The notes below the pieces were generated by a model. That model had not been told where the DNA came from, did no database searches, and saw nothing but the letters and a program-made list of their open reading frames with translations. The position numbers were made by a program, and so were the translations under genes. Positions 34,564 through 47,709 of a stretch of DNA of 64,000 nucleotides are shown in pieces. How positions within the stretch are numbered: the first letter of the stretch is position 1; each line of letters begins with the position of its first letter. The stretch is from Culex pipiens pallens (lineage: Eukaryota; Arthropoda; Insecta; Diptera; Culicidae), in contig NC_068938.1 of NCBI RefSeq assembly GCF_016801865.2, positions 35,240,360 to 35,304,359 on the forward strand, given 5' to 3'.

Positions 34564-35193
34564 CAAGGGTCCTGATTTTCGGTTCAATGAACAGAAACCA
34601 CTCACTCATCGCCTATCCATTCGTCGCCTATTCCAACCAGCTAGCATTCATGAGCGAATGATACTCGCAAGCAGCCAGCGAGTGGCCCGAACTGTTCACT
34701 CAGCGAACAAATACATCGTGAAAATATTTGCCTACTCCGTCGCTCGACGACACTCACACACTAACATGCTCAGCGAAGAGCCATTCTCACAAAATGCCAG
34801 AGCGGCAGTCTTTTTGTCTTCACGCCCTCAGTTTGCCATCAATTTGATTTTTTCTTGGTGGAAATTTCTTTGAATGGTGTCTATAACGTTATGAAATCAA
34901 AATAAATGCAAAATTTAATTGATAACATTGATTTTAAGCAACCCAAATCAATGAGTATGACGCATTGCATCAGAGAAAAAATGTTTTCAGTTAAGAGTGA
35001 TCGGAGACGATCGGCCTGCCGGAGCCGTTCGGAGACTGAGCCGATCAGAGAGAGAAGGAGAGTAGAATAGAGAGTGTTCGGGAGCGAATGGTGTAAAAGT
35101 GACAAACGGTAGGAATTCATCAGGGCAGTATCGCGTCGCCTGCTATTTGTGCTCGCGAATGGAGTGGTTGATTTTGAGCAATCAGGACCCTTG
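34564..35193. mobile_element. hAT-like MITE, exact 8-bp duplication ATTTTAGT
   Basis: Left CAAGGGTCCTGATTTT, right inverse ending AATCAGGACCCTTG. ATTTTAGT flanks both ends exactly (34556-34563, 35194-35201). 630 bp. Open frames spanning it on both strands (34442-34873 plus, 34881-35294 minus) cross its ends and are not genes. Termini resemble those of the large element at 17366 (CAAGGG). Confidence 0.85.
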
Positions 35194-35704
35194 ATTTTAG
35201 TTGACTTTTTTTTTTTTGAAGTTTCGTTTATCAAAAAAGTTTTAAAATAAAAAAGCACCGCAACATAACGTTTTACTGTGCTTTTTATCTTCAATATATG
35301 AAATGAATGAAATCAATTATTTATTAATTGTTTTCAGTTTATTGCAAGTTGAATGCCATTAAATAATTCAAGTTGTTCGGAAAAACCCTGATTTTTTTAG
35401 CCAAACATAAACTTTGAAAAGTATTTGCAAATAACGTTACGTTTTAAAATGTTTTTGAACATTGCATTGAAATTAGTTTGCTTGTTTTTTTCTCAAGCAA
35501 ATTAAAAAAAAACTGTTACCAAAAATACGGATAATTTAAAATGTGACATTTGCATTGGATATAATGCATCTGAATAAAAGTCGATTATAATATCACTGAG
35601 TTTGATTTTTAACATTGAAACATTTATCACAGAAATATTTGAAAAATTTTCAGTAAAATAGCTCCGCTCCTTAAAAATCGATATTACAGGACTGTCAATT
35701 TCTG

Positions 35705-38484
35705 CAAAAAAAACACTATTTTTATTTTTTTTTTATTTTTTTTTGATATGTATCAAATGCCAACATTTCCAGAATGGGCAAAAAATCTTTGACCGAGTTT
35801 TGATTTTTTGAATCAATACAGATTTTTTTCAAAAAATCGAAATATTGGTCAAAAAAATTTTTAACTTCAGTTTTCGATGAAAAATTGAATTTGCAATCAA
35901 AAAGTGTTCTAGTGATTTTTTTGATAAAGTGTGCCGTTATCAAGATATAGCCATTTTTAGGTAACTATTTTGAAAATAGTCGCAGTTTTTCAAATTTTTT
36001 TAAATAAGTGCCCATGTTTACTCACCTTTCAATTTATTTTTTTGAAGAGCTGAGAAAATTCTCTATATTTTTTGGAGGTTTGGCAACGCTGCCAACAGGT
36101 CCGGTTGTCGTCGCGTCGCGCTCCTTGGTTTACACTAATTTTTCGAGTTTATTTTGAGGGTTAAAATTAAGAATCTAGTGTCGATCAATTTGTTTTAATG
36201 TACTTTAACAGAGGAATGAACAATTTGAAGGATTTAGCAGTGATTTCAGTGTTTCGAAGTGGATTTTGTTTTTGCTGCTCGGGGAGTACCGGCCATTTTG
36301 CGGGAGTTGACTTGCAGCGATATGTGTGTGTGCGCGTTGGTGTTTTCAGGTTTTCGAGCTGAATTATTCATAAAAGAATGAAAAGTTTCGAGTTGTGTTG
36401 CAGTTTGTAGCTAAAGGGTTGATTAAATAGATTTTGTGAAAAAGTGCCTTTTACATGGTTGAGCAAAGTCTCATCCATCCTTGGTTTTCGATGACCTTGG
36501 GAATGAAAGCTTTAAGTGTGAAAGAGAAGAAAGAGGTGACGGGGCGACGAAAGGTTACAGCTCATCGAGGCTGAGTGCTTTGTTCCAGTTCCAGCAACCA
36601 CCACGCCACTGCGCTCGACGGTGGAACTAAATAAATGCAGTGATGCCTTCTTCGTGGAATCCCGGTGAGATTGTTCCAAGGAAAACGATTGTTGTTGTCG
36701 AAGTCTCGTTTTTCGTTTAAGAACTAAACAGGGAAATAAGTTAACCCACTAATATTTTAGTATCATCATATTTTTTAAGTTACTCAGCATTGCTCCGGAA
36801 GAAGCATTAAATATAACTTTAGTGTAGATTCATTTTGTATCGTCGTTGATTTGTGAGTTTGTTAAATCTTTCCACAGCCGGCTGTCTAAGATTTACCTGC
36901 TATAAAATAATCCCTTAATTCCTTTAACTAAACATTAATTTTATCGACAGCAGCATCCGGTTACACGCTTTGAGAATATGTATAATATATCAAACAACTA
37001 AAATTTAACAAAATGGCAAAAGTCAGTCCGCAATTTTCGCACTCTTCTTACTTTACCAAATCTTTTCCTTCTCTTTCTAAATCATATCAGAAGTTTTAAG
37101 GTATCTTTGTATGGACTGAGCACTTAATAGCGTATCGATTTCCTTTCAATTCGTGTTTATTTCCTTAAAAATAAATAAAGTATCGCTTCAACTTTCAGTA
37201 CTGACAATAAATAAACAACACTTTAAAATATTGGTAAACCAATACATAAAAATCTTAAAGGTTAAAAAACAATATCGGTTGCATCAATTGGTGAAGGTAC
37301 TACAAAAAAAAAAAAAACAGTTGAGAATAGTTAAAATGAAAACTCTAAATGTCATTGTGTGTACTCTGAAGCCGGCTTTATGAGTTTAAATATAACAATC
37401 TAATAATAATGCTAATTTAGCACAAAAACCCAAACAATTAAACCAACATACATATCACCCGCAATACCTTTCGAGGTATATCCTAGGGTCCTACCTTTCT
37501 ACTAACATTGAGTCCAAAACCTCCCTACAAACATCTATACCACTACGGTGACGCAGGGATCCTTGCGCACTTTAGATAGGTGTTTACTAACATTCCTTCC
37601 GTTCCCCAAAGGATAGCTTGGACCCGGCGAGGACCCCCTTATGCCCTGGGCTGTATTACACACTCATCAAAAGATGAAGACATGGTATCTCCCGTGTTGG
37701 ATTATTGTTCCGGATGAGGGTCTAACACAACCACACCAAACAGAGGGATAAGCGTTGTGGAGCCATCCGTGGATAGGGCGTCCTAAAATGCTAATGCTAA
37801 TGCTAATGCTAATGCTAAGCTGAGAAAATTCTCTATATTTTGTTTTTTTTTGAACATTTTTCATATGACCCTTAGTTGCTGAGATATTGCCATGCAAAAG
37901 TTTAAAAACAGAAAAAAATGATGTTTTCTAAGTCTCACCCAAACAACCCACCATTCTCTAATGTTGATATCTCAGCAACTAATGGTCCGATTTACAATAT
38001 TAAAATATGAAACGTTCATGACATTTTCCGATCTTTTAAAAAAAAATATTTACAAAAATTTTAAATCAAGACTAACGGGCCAAACATTCAATATTGCGCC
38101 CTTTTGAAATGTTAGTATTGATATTCCATGGCAACATCTCAGCAACTAAGGGTCGTATCAACAAAATTCAATAAAGCAAAATATAGAGAATTTTCTCATT
38201 GTCCTTCATTTTTTCTTTGTCCTCCAAAACATATAAAAAATAAAAATAGTGTTATTTGCAAATCAAGTTTTAGTGACAAAAAGTGAAATTAAGAATCAAT
38301 TTTACCGTGTATCATGTTTTTTCAGTGGAGCCCATATCCATACTTACAACTTTGCCGAAGATACCAAATCGATCAAAAAATTCCTTCAAAACATACAGAT
38401 TTTTGAATTTTCACTTACCAAAAAAATTTCAACCGGATTAAAAAATACAAAAAAACGAATGACCGAAATCTCAGAGAATTGCTC
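35705..38484. mobile_element. GAG/CTC foldback transposon, 5'-truncated and split by a retroelement
   Basis: The left arm begins abruptly near 35705 at the internal block 'aaaaacactatttttat', so the left terminus is gone. It continues to 36071, is interrupted by the retroelement 36072-37817, and resumes at 37842. It ends AGAGAATTGCTC at 38484, followed by TACT. Internal text ('caactaagggtcgtatcaac') matches the 23105 copy. Confidence 0.75.
36072..37817 (+). mobile_element. Non-autonomous non-LTR retroelement, 24-bp target duplication
   Basis: A 24-bp direct repeat (starting AGCTGAGAAAATTC) lies at 36048-36071 and 37818-37841. Removing the insert restores the host foldback transposon exactly. 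The 3' tail is five units of AATGCT. At 36868-36895 is CTTTCCACAGCCGGCTGTCT and following bases, shared with 6570-6597. 1746 bp with no long frame: likely 5' and 3' untranslated regions of a LINE without its coding body. Confidence 0.8.
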
Positions 38485-38502
38485 TACTGTGAGTTATCCT
38501 AG

Positions 38503-41237
38503 TAATACACCATATTCTTTTTTTAAGTCACCTTTTTTTAAACGATTCTCGATTTACGCAACTTTTTTTAAGTCATGACTTAAAAGAAGAATGTCCATGA
38601 CTTAAATCGAGAATATGACTTAAATTAAGAATCTTTGAGAATTCGTAATTTTTCGGAGAGTTTTCAAAATGTATGAATTGTATGTTATTAAGTTATGATA
38701 TTAAAACATGTAAGCATAGTTTTGGAACATCTGGGATGTTCTAGTCCATCCGAAACTTCCGGAAATTTTGAGCAAGAGGTTTACCAAAGAAACAAGTCGA
38801 AACTTCAAGATATTGACTACGGATCCTACCCAGACTACTTTAGTCAGTGTGGTAGGCTACAGAGCATTGTTGTAAGAACTTATTGGGATGTTCTGGGTCA
38901 TCCAAGAACTCCCTGGGGTTAAGATCTGTGAATCTACCGCCGTAACAAGCAAGATGTCGACGGTTTTTGAACCCGGAACATACCCGCATAGCTTCAGTGA
39001 GTATGGTAGACTACTTTGCAGGGGTGTTGGGATGTGTTTGGATGTTCTGGGTCATCCAAGGACTCCCTAGAGTTAAGATCTGTGACTCTACCGCCGTAAC
39101 GAGCAAGAAGTCGACGGTTTTTGAACCCGTAACATATCCGCATAGCTTCAGTGAGTATGGGGGACTACTTTGCTGGAGTGTTGGGATATGCTTGGATGTC
39201 CTGGGTCATCCAAGGACTCCCTGGAGTTAAGATCTGTGAATCTACCGCTGTAACAAGCAAGAGGTCGACGGTTTTTGAACCCGTAACATACCTGTATAGC
39301 TTCAGTGATTATGGTGGACTGCTTTGCTGGGGTGTTGGGATGTCCTGGGTCATCCAAGGACTCTTTAGAGTTAAGATCTGTGAATCTACCACCGTAACAA
39401 GCAAGAAATCGACGGTTTTTGACCCCGGAACATATCCGCATAGCTTCAATGAGTAAGGTAGACTAGTTTGCTGGGGTGTTGGGATGTGTTTGGATGTCCT
39501 GGGTCATCCAAGGACTCTTTAGAGTTAAGATCTGTGAATCTACTACCGTAAAAAGCAAGAAGTCAACGGTTTTTGACCCCGGAACATATCCGCATAGCTT
39601 CAATGAGTATGGTAGACTAGTTTGCTGATGTGTTGGGATGTTCTGGGACATCCAAGGACTCCCTGGAGTTAAGACCCATGGGTTCACCGCTTTAACGAGC
39701 AAGTGGTCAATAGTTATTGACTACGAGACATACCCGCATAGCTTCAATGAGTATGGTAGACTACTATGATGATGTGTTGGGATGTTCTGCGACATCCAAG
39801 GACTCCCTGGAGTTAAGATCTATGAGTCTACCGCCGTATCAAGCAAGAGGTCAACGGTTTTTGACCTTGGGACAGACCCGCATAGCTTTAGTGAGTACGG
39901 TTGACTACTTTGCTAATGTATTGGCCTGTCTTGGGTCATCCAAGAACTCCATTGAGTTATAACACGAGGGTCTACGGCTGTAAAAAGGACTTTCTGGAAC
40001 GGGACATAACAGCAAAGAAGTCTATCATACTCACTGAAGCTCTGCGGATATTTCCCAAGGTCAAATACGTCGACCTCTTGCGTTTTACGTCAGTTGACCC
40101 ACAGATCTTAACTCCAGGAAGTCCTTGAATGTCCCAGAACATCCCATCATATCAGAAAAGTAGTCTACCATACTCACTGAAGCTATGCGGATGTGTTGCG
40201 GGGTCAAAACCTGTTGACCTCTGGTTTGTTACATCGGTAGACCCACAGATATTAACTCCAAGGAGTTCTTAGATGTCTCAGAACATCTCAAAACATCAGA
40301 AAACTAGTCTACCGTATCCACTGAAGCTATGCGGATATGTTCCGGGGTCAAAAACCGTCGACCTCGGGCTTGTTACGGTGGTAGACCAACAGATCTTAAC
40401 TCCAGGTAGTCCTTGGATGTCCCATAACATCCCAACACATCAGCAAACTAGTCTACAATAATCACTGAAGCTATGCGGATATGTTTCGGGGTCAAAAACC
40501 GTCGACCTCTTGCTTGTTACGGCGGTAGACCCACAGATCTTAACTCCAGGGAGTCCTTGGATGTCCCAGAATATCCCTAAACATCAGCAAAGTAGTCCAT
40601 CATACTCACTGAAGCTATGCGGATATGTTCCGGGGTCAAAACCCGTCGACCTCTTGCGTGTTACGGCGGTAGATTCACAGGTCTTAACTCCAGGGAGTCC
40701 TTGGATGACCCAGAACATCCATACACATCCCAACACCCCAGCAAAGTAGTCCCCCATACTCACTAAAGCTATGCGGATATGTTTCGGGGTCAAAAACCGT
40801 CGACCTCTTGCTTGTTACGGCGGTAGACCCAAAGATCTTAACTCCAGGGAATTCTTGGATGATCCAGATCATCCCAATAAGTTGTTACAATAATGATCTG
40901 TAGCTTACAACACTCACTGAAGCAGTCTGGGTAGGATCCGTTGTCAAAATCTTGAAGTTCGACTTGTTTCTTTGATAAGCCTGTTGCACAACATTTCCGG
41001 AAGTTTCGGATGGACTAGAACATCCCAGGTGTTCCAAAACCATGATAAAATGTTTCAATAACATTTCTCAATAAAATACAATTGACACATTTTGAAAATT
41101 TTCCTAAAAATTACGTAATCCCATATATTCTTAATTTAAGTCATATTCTCGATTTAAGTCATGGACATTCTTTTTTTAAACGATTCTCGATTTAAACACC
41201 CCCATTTCGTTGTGTAAATCAAGAATATGGTGTATTA
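38503..41237. mobile_element. Foldback element with arms made of ~150-bp tandem repeats
   Basis: TAATACACCATATTCTT at 38503 is the exact inverse of the last 17 bases, ending 41237. The left arm (about 38690-39970) holds about 8 direct units spaced 144 or 154 bp, marked by GTTAAGATCTGTGAATCTAC (38918, 39072, 39226, 39370, 39524, 39668, 39812, 39956). The right arm holds the inverse units ('gtagac..acagatcttaact'). Outer arms share 'aagtcatattctcgatttaa'. The ends allow a TA or TAA duplication. Frames inside repeat with the units and are not genes. Confidence 0.8.
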
Positions 41238-43786
41238 TAAATATAGTAAAAATTTGTGAGTTTTTTTCTATTCTATCAAAAAAAGTTTGTCTTTTCTAAT
41301 ATATTGCAATTTTTTCCATTTTTTTAAGAGAAACTATTTTTGATTGCTGTAATCTTTTTTTTTTTTTTTGTTAACTTTTCTTGATAGTCATAATATTTTT
41401 GTAGTTTGATCATGAAGACTTCTTTACAAAAAATAGTGTGACTTAAACATATTTTTGCGTTTTTCCAGGCCTAGGATTAGGATAACGTGTCTACAAATTT
41501 TCATTTAAATCGGAGAGGGTTGGGTACAAAAGTACCAGAAAAATTCCAGATTTGAGCTGGAATTGCTCCATTTCAAATCTTAAAAGAGGTTTTTTTTAAA
41601 CAATCATCTAAAATCATCTGATTTTTTTTGGCTGCTTCAACTGTTAATAAAGAGCAAGTTTATTTAAACATTTTGTTGGAAATAATTGGACACCCCTATT
41701 TTAGATTTGATTAGCATTGTTTTTAATTAAGTACAATAAGAGTTGTATTTTCCAAATGAAATTTCTCTTTGTTGCTGATTGTTTTTTTTTTTGTTCCTGA
41801 GAAGATCCAAAATCTCTACCTACGTAACCAGGAAGAATTTCATGTGCGTCTATGTGGTAGGTACGCTGGGTGAAGGCCATTTTGAAAGCATTTTTGGAAG
41901 ATTTGGCTAGTTCTCCGATCGACAGCAAATAGTGACATTGAACCATGTTTATGACAGTGACCGTTCTTTCAAGCGAATTTGGTCATTTGGCATTTTCAGT
42001 CAAATTACCCTTTCGGTTTTAACCCTCAAGGACCAGACAAAACAAAGAGCGAGCAAGAGACTTGTGCAAATGAGATTAGAATGAGATGTGCGAGACGTCT
42101 TCTGGGAAGTGGGAAATCTACCCCGGTGGATGGAGAAGGGGATTGCAGAGTTGTGGCCGCACGTGGGAGACAGTGAACGAAAAATAATGGCCCAACTCTC
42201 CAAGTCCAAGGATTAGGCCAACTTGGCCGCCGTTGCAGGGGTTTGAAGATGACGACGTGCGCTGGCAACCGAATGGGACTCTCGAAAGGACGACCTCAAA
42301 ACACGGGGGACGTTCGGAATTGGGCCGGAACCGGAAAAGTGGAGAATGGGATGGTAGTTTTAGACAGTGCGGCGGCGTATTTAGCATAATGTGTGCAAGT
42401 TTTGTGTGGCGGGGGATGACATTAGACAAGATGCCGTGAGCTGGGCTCCCAAGCGGCAAAACTGGAAGGCAGCTTTTGTTTTACGGGAAAATCGATACGG
42501 GAGGTCCAAGGGCAGTTATGCAGAAGAAGAAATGATGTTTGAAATATCAAATTCAGCATGGCATAGTTTAAGGTCGGTTTCTCTTAAAATGTTTAAAAAA
42601 TACAAATATTCTGATCCTTAACCACATTTTTCGAGATGATTTGATTCTAGTTCGCGGGAAATGTGTCTATTCCCACCCCATTGGACGTAACTTAACACAT
42701 GTAATCCCCAGCAGTGTAGTCAAGCTAGCAATAACAGAACACGGTAAAACAACGACTCCGCGTTGATTGCTTTTGACCACGCGGGGGCACACTTTTACAG
42801 CACGCGCGGTCATCGACGTCCACCGGCGAGCCAATGGATTATGAGGACGGGTGCAAACGCAACACCCCAGCTCCACCCCCTTCAATAGCCACTGAAAGCA
42901 CGCGCGGTAATAGTTTCATTTCCTGTGCGTTCCGGATGAATATTGCTCAATTGCCGGAAAGTATTGCCACTTTCCGGTGTCGGGTGCAACGTGGCACACG
43001 CTTCGGTCGCCAGCGCGAGTTCAGCTGGGGAAAATTTCGAACCGAGGGAATGGCGCACGGCAATCAGTTAGCCCTGGGTAACTCCGGTTGAGGATCACCG
43101 GGCACGTCAGAGTTAGACGTGAAAGCCTTAATGCCGGACGTTAGCAAAGGGAAATGAACTGAGAAAGGCGATTTTTTTTTTGAGGTAGTTCATTTATTTT
43201 TTTTTCGTTTAGGGCTGATTTTTTGTTCTGAAGTTTTAGAATTTTTGCATTTCTAAAAGAAAACCACCATTTGCTAAAGTAGCAGAAAAATCTTTATTTT
43301 TAACTGAGCTTTAACACTGGTCTACCAATTCTGTTTCAGGTTTTTGAGATTAAAAAAAAATCTTTTAAAAGCACCTCCCACCTCTAGACGGGCTTTGCTC
43401 TGAAAAAGATCAATTTTTCACCAAAAATAACATTTTCAACAAATTTTTGATAAAGCATTGGAAAAGGAGGTCGTAAGATTTTCGAAAATTCTAGGGTTGG
43501 AAGTTTGACTTGTTTTATGTGACTTTGCCTATGTTTTTAAAAATGTGGTATTTTTGAAGGTCAACTTTGGCTGTGTTCTTTACTAACATTTCCTATATTT
43601 TATGTTAAAAGTAATATGCCGTAATTTTTGAAGTGTGCCTCTACGCATTTTTTAACAATTCAAATGTTAATAAATAATAATTTTCAAAAAACAATAGGCA
43701 GAGGTACTTGTAATTTTCAACTGACATCCTTGCTGACATCTCAAAAACTTTTTGTTCGATTTTCAATTATAACAATTAAAACTATT
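41238..43786. other. AT-rich flank then low-repeat region, no gene recognised
   Basis: 41238-41980 is AT-rich with T runs. 42000-43170 is GC-richer, with overlapping antiparallel frames (42000-42459) and no recognisable domain. 43170-43786 is AT-rich again. Confidence 0.5.
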
Positions 43787-45284
43787 GAGCAATTCTCTAC
43801 CAAAACCGGAAATGGATTTTATTTGTATTTTTTGATTTGGCTCAAACATTGTGGGGGCCTTCCCTATGACCAAATATGCTATTTTGTGTCATTGGTTCCC
43901 ATACCCATACAAGTCTCCATACAATTTTGGCAGCTGTCCATACAAAAATGGTATGTAAATATTCAAACAGCTGTAACTTTTGAGTGAATTTTCTGATCAA
44001 TTTGGTGTCTTCGGTAAAGTTGTAGGTATTGTTGAGGACTTTTGAGAAAAAAATAGGTAAACGGAAAAAAAAAATTGCAGATTTTTTTATCAACTTTTTT
44101 TTTAATTAAACCTAATTTCCCAAAATACGTATTTTTTGATTTTCGATATTTTTTTATATGTTTTAGGGGACAAAAATCCGCAACTTTTGAGCCATAGAGA
44201 AACATGGTCAAAAAATCTGCCGCCGAGTTATGAATTTTTGAAAAAATAGTGATTTTTGGAAAAAATCGAACATCCGATCTTTTCGAAAAAAATATTTTGT
44301 ATTTGCGTAATATTCAATATTTTTCCCTTTTAAAATGTAAGTCTTGATTTAAAAATTTTCAAAATATTTTTATCGAAAAGATCGGAAAATTTCACGAATG
44401 TTTCATGTATTAACATTGAAAATCGGACCATTAATTGCTGAGATATCGTCATTAGAATATGATGGGTTCATTGGGTGAGACTTAGAAAACTTCAATTTTC
44501 GTGTTTCTTTTTCTTTAATCCGCTGTATTTCAGCAACCAGAGGTCCAATCTTCAATGTCTCTTAGACAATTTTATAGCAAATTTTCTGAACTTTTCAAAA
44601 AAAATATTTTTAGAAATGGTCACTCATGGTTACTATTTTTAAAAATTGAAAAACTGCAAATATTTCGCTAAAATCAAACTTTCGGTGGCTATATCTTGAA
44701 AACGGAGCCCTTTATCAAAAAATCTGTAAAGTACTTTTCGATTGCAAATTCAATTTTGCATTAAAAAGTAATGTCAAACTTGTTTTTGCATGAAACTTCA
44801 ATTTTTTCCAAAAATCACTATTTTTTCAAAAAATCATAACTCGGCGGCAGATTTTTTGACCATGTTTCTCTATGGCTCAAAAGTTGCGGATTTTTTCCCC
44901 TAAAACATATCAAAAAATCTCGAAAATCAAAAAATACGTATTTTGGGAAATTGAGTTTTAGTAAAAAAAATGTTGATGAAAAAATCTGCAAATTTTTTTT
45001 CCGTGTACCTATTTTTTTCTCAAAAGTCCTCAACAATACCTACAACTTTGCCGAAGACACCAAATTGATCAGAAAATTCACTCAAAAGTTACAGCTGTTT
45101 GAATATTTACATACCATTTTTGTATGGACAGCAGCCAAAATTGTATGGAGACTTGTATGGGTGAACCAATGACGCAAAATAGCTTATTTGGTCATAGGGA
45201 AGGTCGCCACAAAGTTTGAGTCAAATAAAAAAATACAAAAAATAAAAAATGGTCGAAATCGGCCGATTTCGTAGAGAGTTGCTC
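43787..45284. mobile_element. GAG/CTC foldback transposon, complete, TATT duplication
   Basis: GAGCAATTCTCTACC at the left and GTAGAGAGTTGCTC at the right, flanked by TATT (43783-43786, 45285-45288). 1498 bp, arms largely complementary. Closest to the 415-1599 copy by shared text such as 'ggggccttccctatgaccaa'. Confidence 0.85.
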
Positions 45285-45877
45285 TATTGTTAATTATCTG
45301 ATCACTTCAATAAAAATCATTTCAAAATTTTAAAGTCATGCTCTACTTTTGCAAAGATCTACAAATAATTTGTTCTTCTTAACTATTTCGACCAAATATT
45401 TTTTTTTATATTAGTATTGGAAAGATCAGAAAATTTCGCTAAAGTTTAAATTTTTAACATTGAAAATCTTACCAAGAGTTTCCGACTTGCATGTTACAGG
45501 CTAATTGAGTGTCACTTATAAAAATTAACTTTTATTGATTCGGATACATTGTAAGGCTGTACCTCAGAAACGAATTGAGATGATGGCTTTTAAAAAAAAA
45601 ATCAGGGGTACTTTTATTTCGGGAATATTAACAAAAAAAAGAAAAGAATTTTAAAATTTACACCTAAAAGTAGCTTTAACTTAATAAGGGCACATTTTAT
45701 AAAAAAATAACTTTTCGATTGCAAATTCAATTTTGCTTTAAAATAGTAGTTTATGCAACAAGTTGCAAAAAGAGGATTTTTTCAGCACGAGTCGTACATT
45801 TATCCAACGAGGTTCACCGAGTTGTTATTTTGAAAAGTGTTGCTATTCGATTCTGTTATTTTTGGTACAGAAAAGTA

Positions 45878-47077
45878 GAGCAGTTCTCTAGGATTTCGGT
45901 CATTCGATTTTTTTTGTATTTTTTAATCCGACTGAAACTTTTTTGGTGCCTTCGGTATGCCCAAAGAAGCCATTTTGCATCATTAGTTTGTCCATATAAT
46001 TTTCCATACAAATTCGGCAGCTGTCCATACAAAAATGATGTATGAAAATTCAAAAATCTGTATCTTTTGAAGGAATTTTTTGATCGATTTGGTGTCTTCG
46101 GCAAAGTTGTAGGTATGGATACGGACTACACTGGAAAAAAATAATACACGGTAAAAAAAATTTGATGATTTTTTTATTTAACTTTTTATCACTAAAACTT
46201 GATTTACAAAAAAACACTATTTTTAATTTTTTTTATTTTTTGATATGTTTTAGAAGACATAAAATGCCAACTTTTCAGAAATTTCCAGGTTGTGCAAAAA
46301 ATCACTGACCGAGTTATGAATTTTTTAATCAATACTGATTTTTTCAAAAAATCGAAATTTTGGTCGTAAAAATTTTTCAACTTCATTTTTCGATGTAAAA
46401 TCAAATTTGCAATCAAAAAGTACTTTACTGAAATTTTGATAAAGTGCACCGTTTTCAAGTTATAGCCATATTTAAGTGACTTTTTTGAAAATAGTCGCAG
46501 TTTTTCATTTTTTAAATTAGTGCACATGTTTGCCCAGTTTTGAAAAAAATATTTTTGAAAAGCTGAGAAAATTCTCTATATTTTGCTTATTTGGACTTTG
46601 TTGATACGACCTTTAGTTGCTGAGATATTGCAATGCAAAGGTTTAAAAACAGGAAAATTGATGTTTTCTAAGTTTCACCCAAACAACCCACCATTTTCTA
46701 TCGTCAATATCTCAGCAACTAATGGTCCGATTTTCAATGTTAATATATGAAACATTTGTGAAATTTTCCGATCTCTTCGAAAAAAATATTTTTGGAATTT
46801 TCAAATCAAGACTAACATTTCACAAAGGCCAAACATTCAATATTACGCCCTTTTAAAATCGATCAAAAAATTCCTTCAAAAGATACAGATTTTTGAATTT
46901 TCATACATCATTTTTGTATGGACAGCTGCCGAATTTGTATGGAAAATTATATGGACAAACTAATGATGCAAAATGGCTTCTTTGGGCATACCGAAGGCAC
47001 CAAAAAAGTTTCAGCCGGATTAAAAAATACAAAAATTAAAATTGAAGAAAAAAGACCGATTTCGTAGAGAATTGCTC
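45878..47077. mobile_element. GAG/CTC foldback transposon, complete, AGTA duplication
   Basis: GAGCAGTTCTCTAGG at the left and GTAGAGAATTGCTC at the right, flanked by AGTA (45874-45877, 47078-47081). 1200 bp. The left part is nearly identical to the inverse of the 23105-24931 copy. The right arm has an internal deletion near 46855, where text jumps from the central block to the terminal arm, so this looks like a shortened derivative. Confidence 0.85.
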
Positions 47078-47199
47078 AGTAGGCTATTTCGTCGTTCAAG
47101 AATGACAGGAAAAGTAAGTAGTTTCACGACGGAATTGCAAAAAATGATTTTTAATATTTTTTGCACAAGTTTTCGATATTTTTCAAGTTTTGTATCTTC

Positions 47200-47466
47200 T
47201 TAGGCCGATGCAAATATTTTTTAAATATTTTTTTTTTATTAAAAAAAGATAATTTTCAAAAATTCATAGTTTTTTTTTTAAATCAACCCAAACATGTAAA
47301 AAATGATTCCAAACGCAGGAGAATGCATTTTAAATTGATTTTGGCTGATTGCACTTAAATTTCCATTGAAATTGAAAAAAAGGTTGTCCCCTGATTTTTC
47401 GGACCAATTAAGAAGGGGTAGAGAGGGAGGGGGGGTATGAAAAAACATAAAATTTGTATCAGACCA
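47200..47466. mobile_element. MITE copy of the GGCCGATGCAAATATT family
   Basis: Starts TTAGGCCGATGCAAATATTT; the inner text 'cccctgatttttcggaccaa' is shared with the 33971 copy; it ends AAATTTGTATCAGACC. Diverged. Confidence 0.55.
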
Positions 47467-47709
47467 GATGTTGCAATATCACGCACTATGGCTCACAATA
47501 TGACTTTTAAGTCTCCAAAAATATATAATTAAATTTCAAAAGTGAAAAATGCATACTCATTAAAAAAACGGGTTATTTTTTTTAGCATTACTTATATTAC
47601 TGAAAACAACTTTTTATAAAAAAGAAATTCCTTCTTAAAACACAGATTTTCAATTTTTCCGTAGTTCCTCTCTATGGACAGCCTCCAACTTTGTATGGAA
47701 AAACGTTAC

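Noticed and set aside
34442..35294. 143- and 137-codon frames on opposite strands
   Set aside because: Both cross the ends of a hAT MITE with exact target duplications and have no domain.
38690..41060. CRISPR-like regular repeats
   Set aside because: Units are adjacent ~150-bp tandem repeats without spacers, in eukaryotic DNA, and inverted in the second half.
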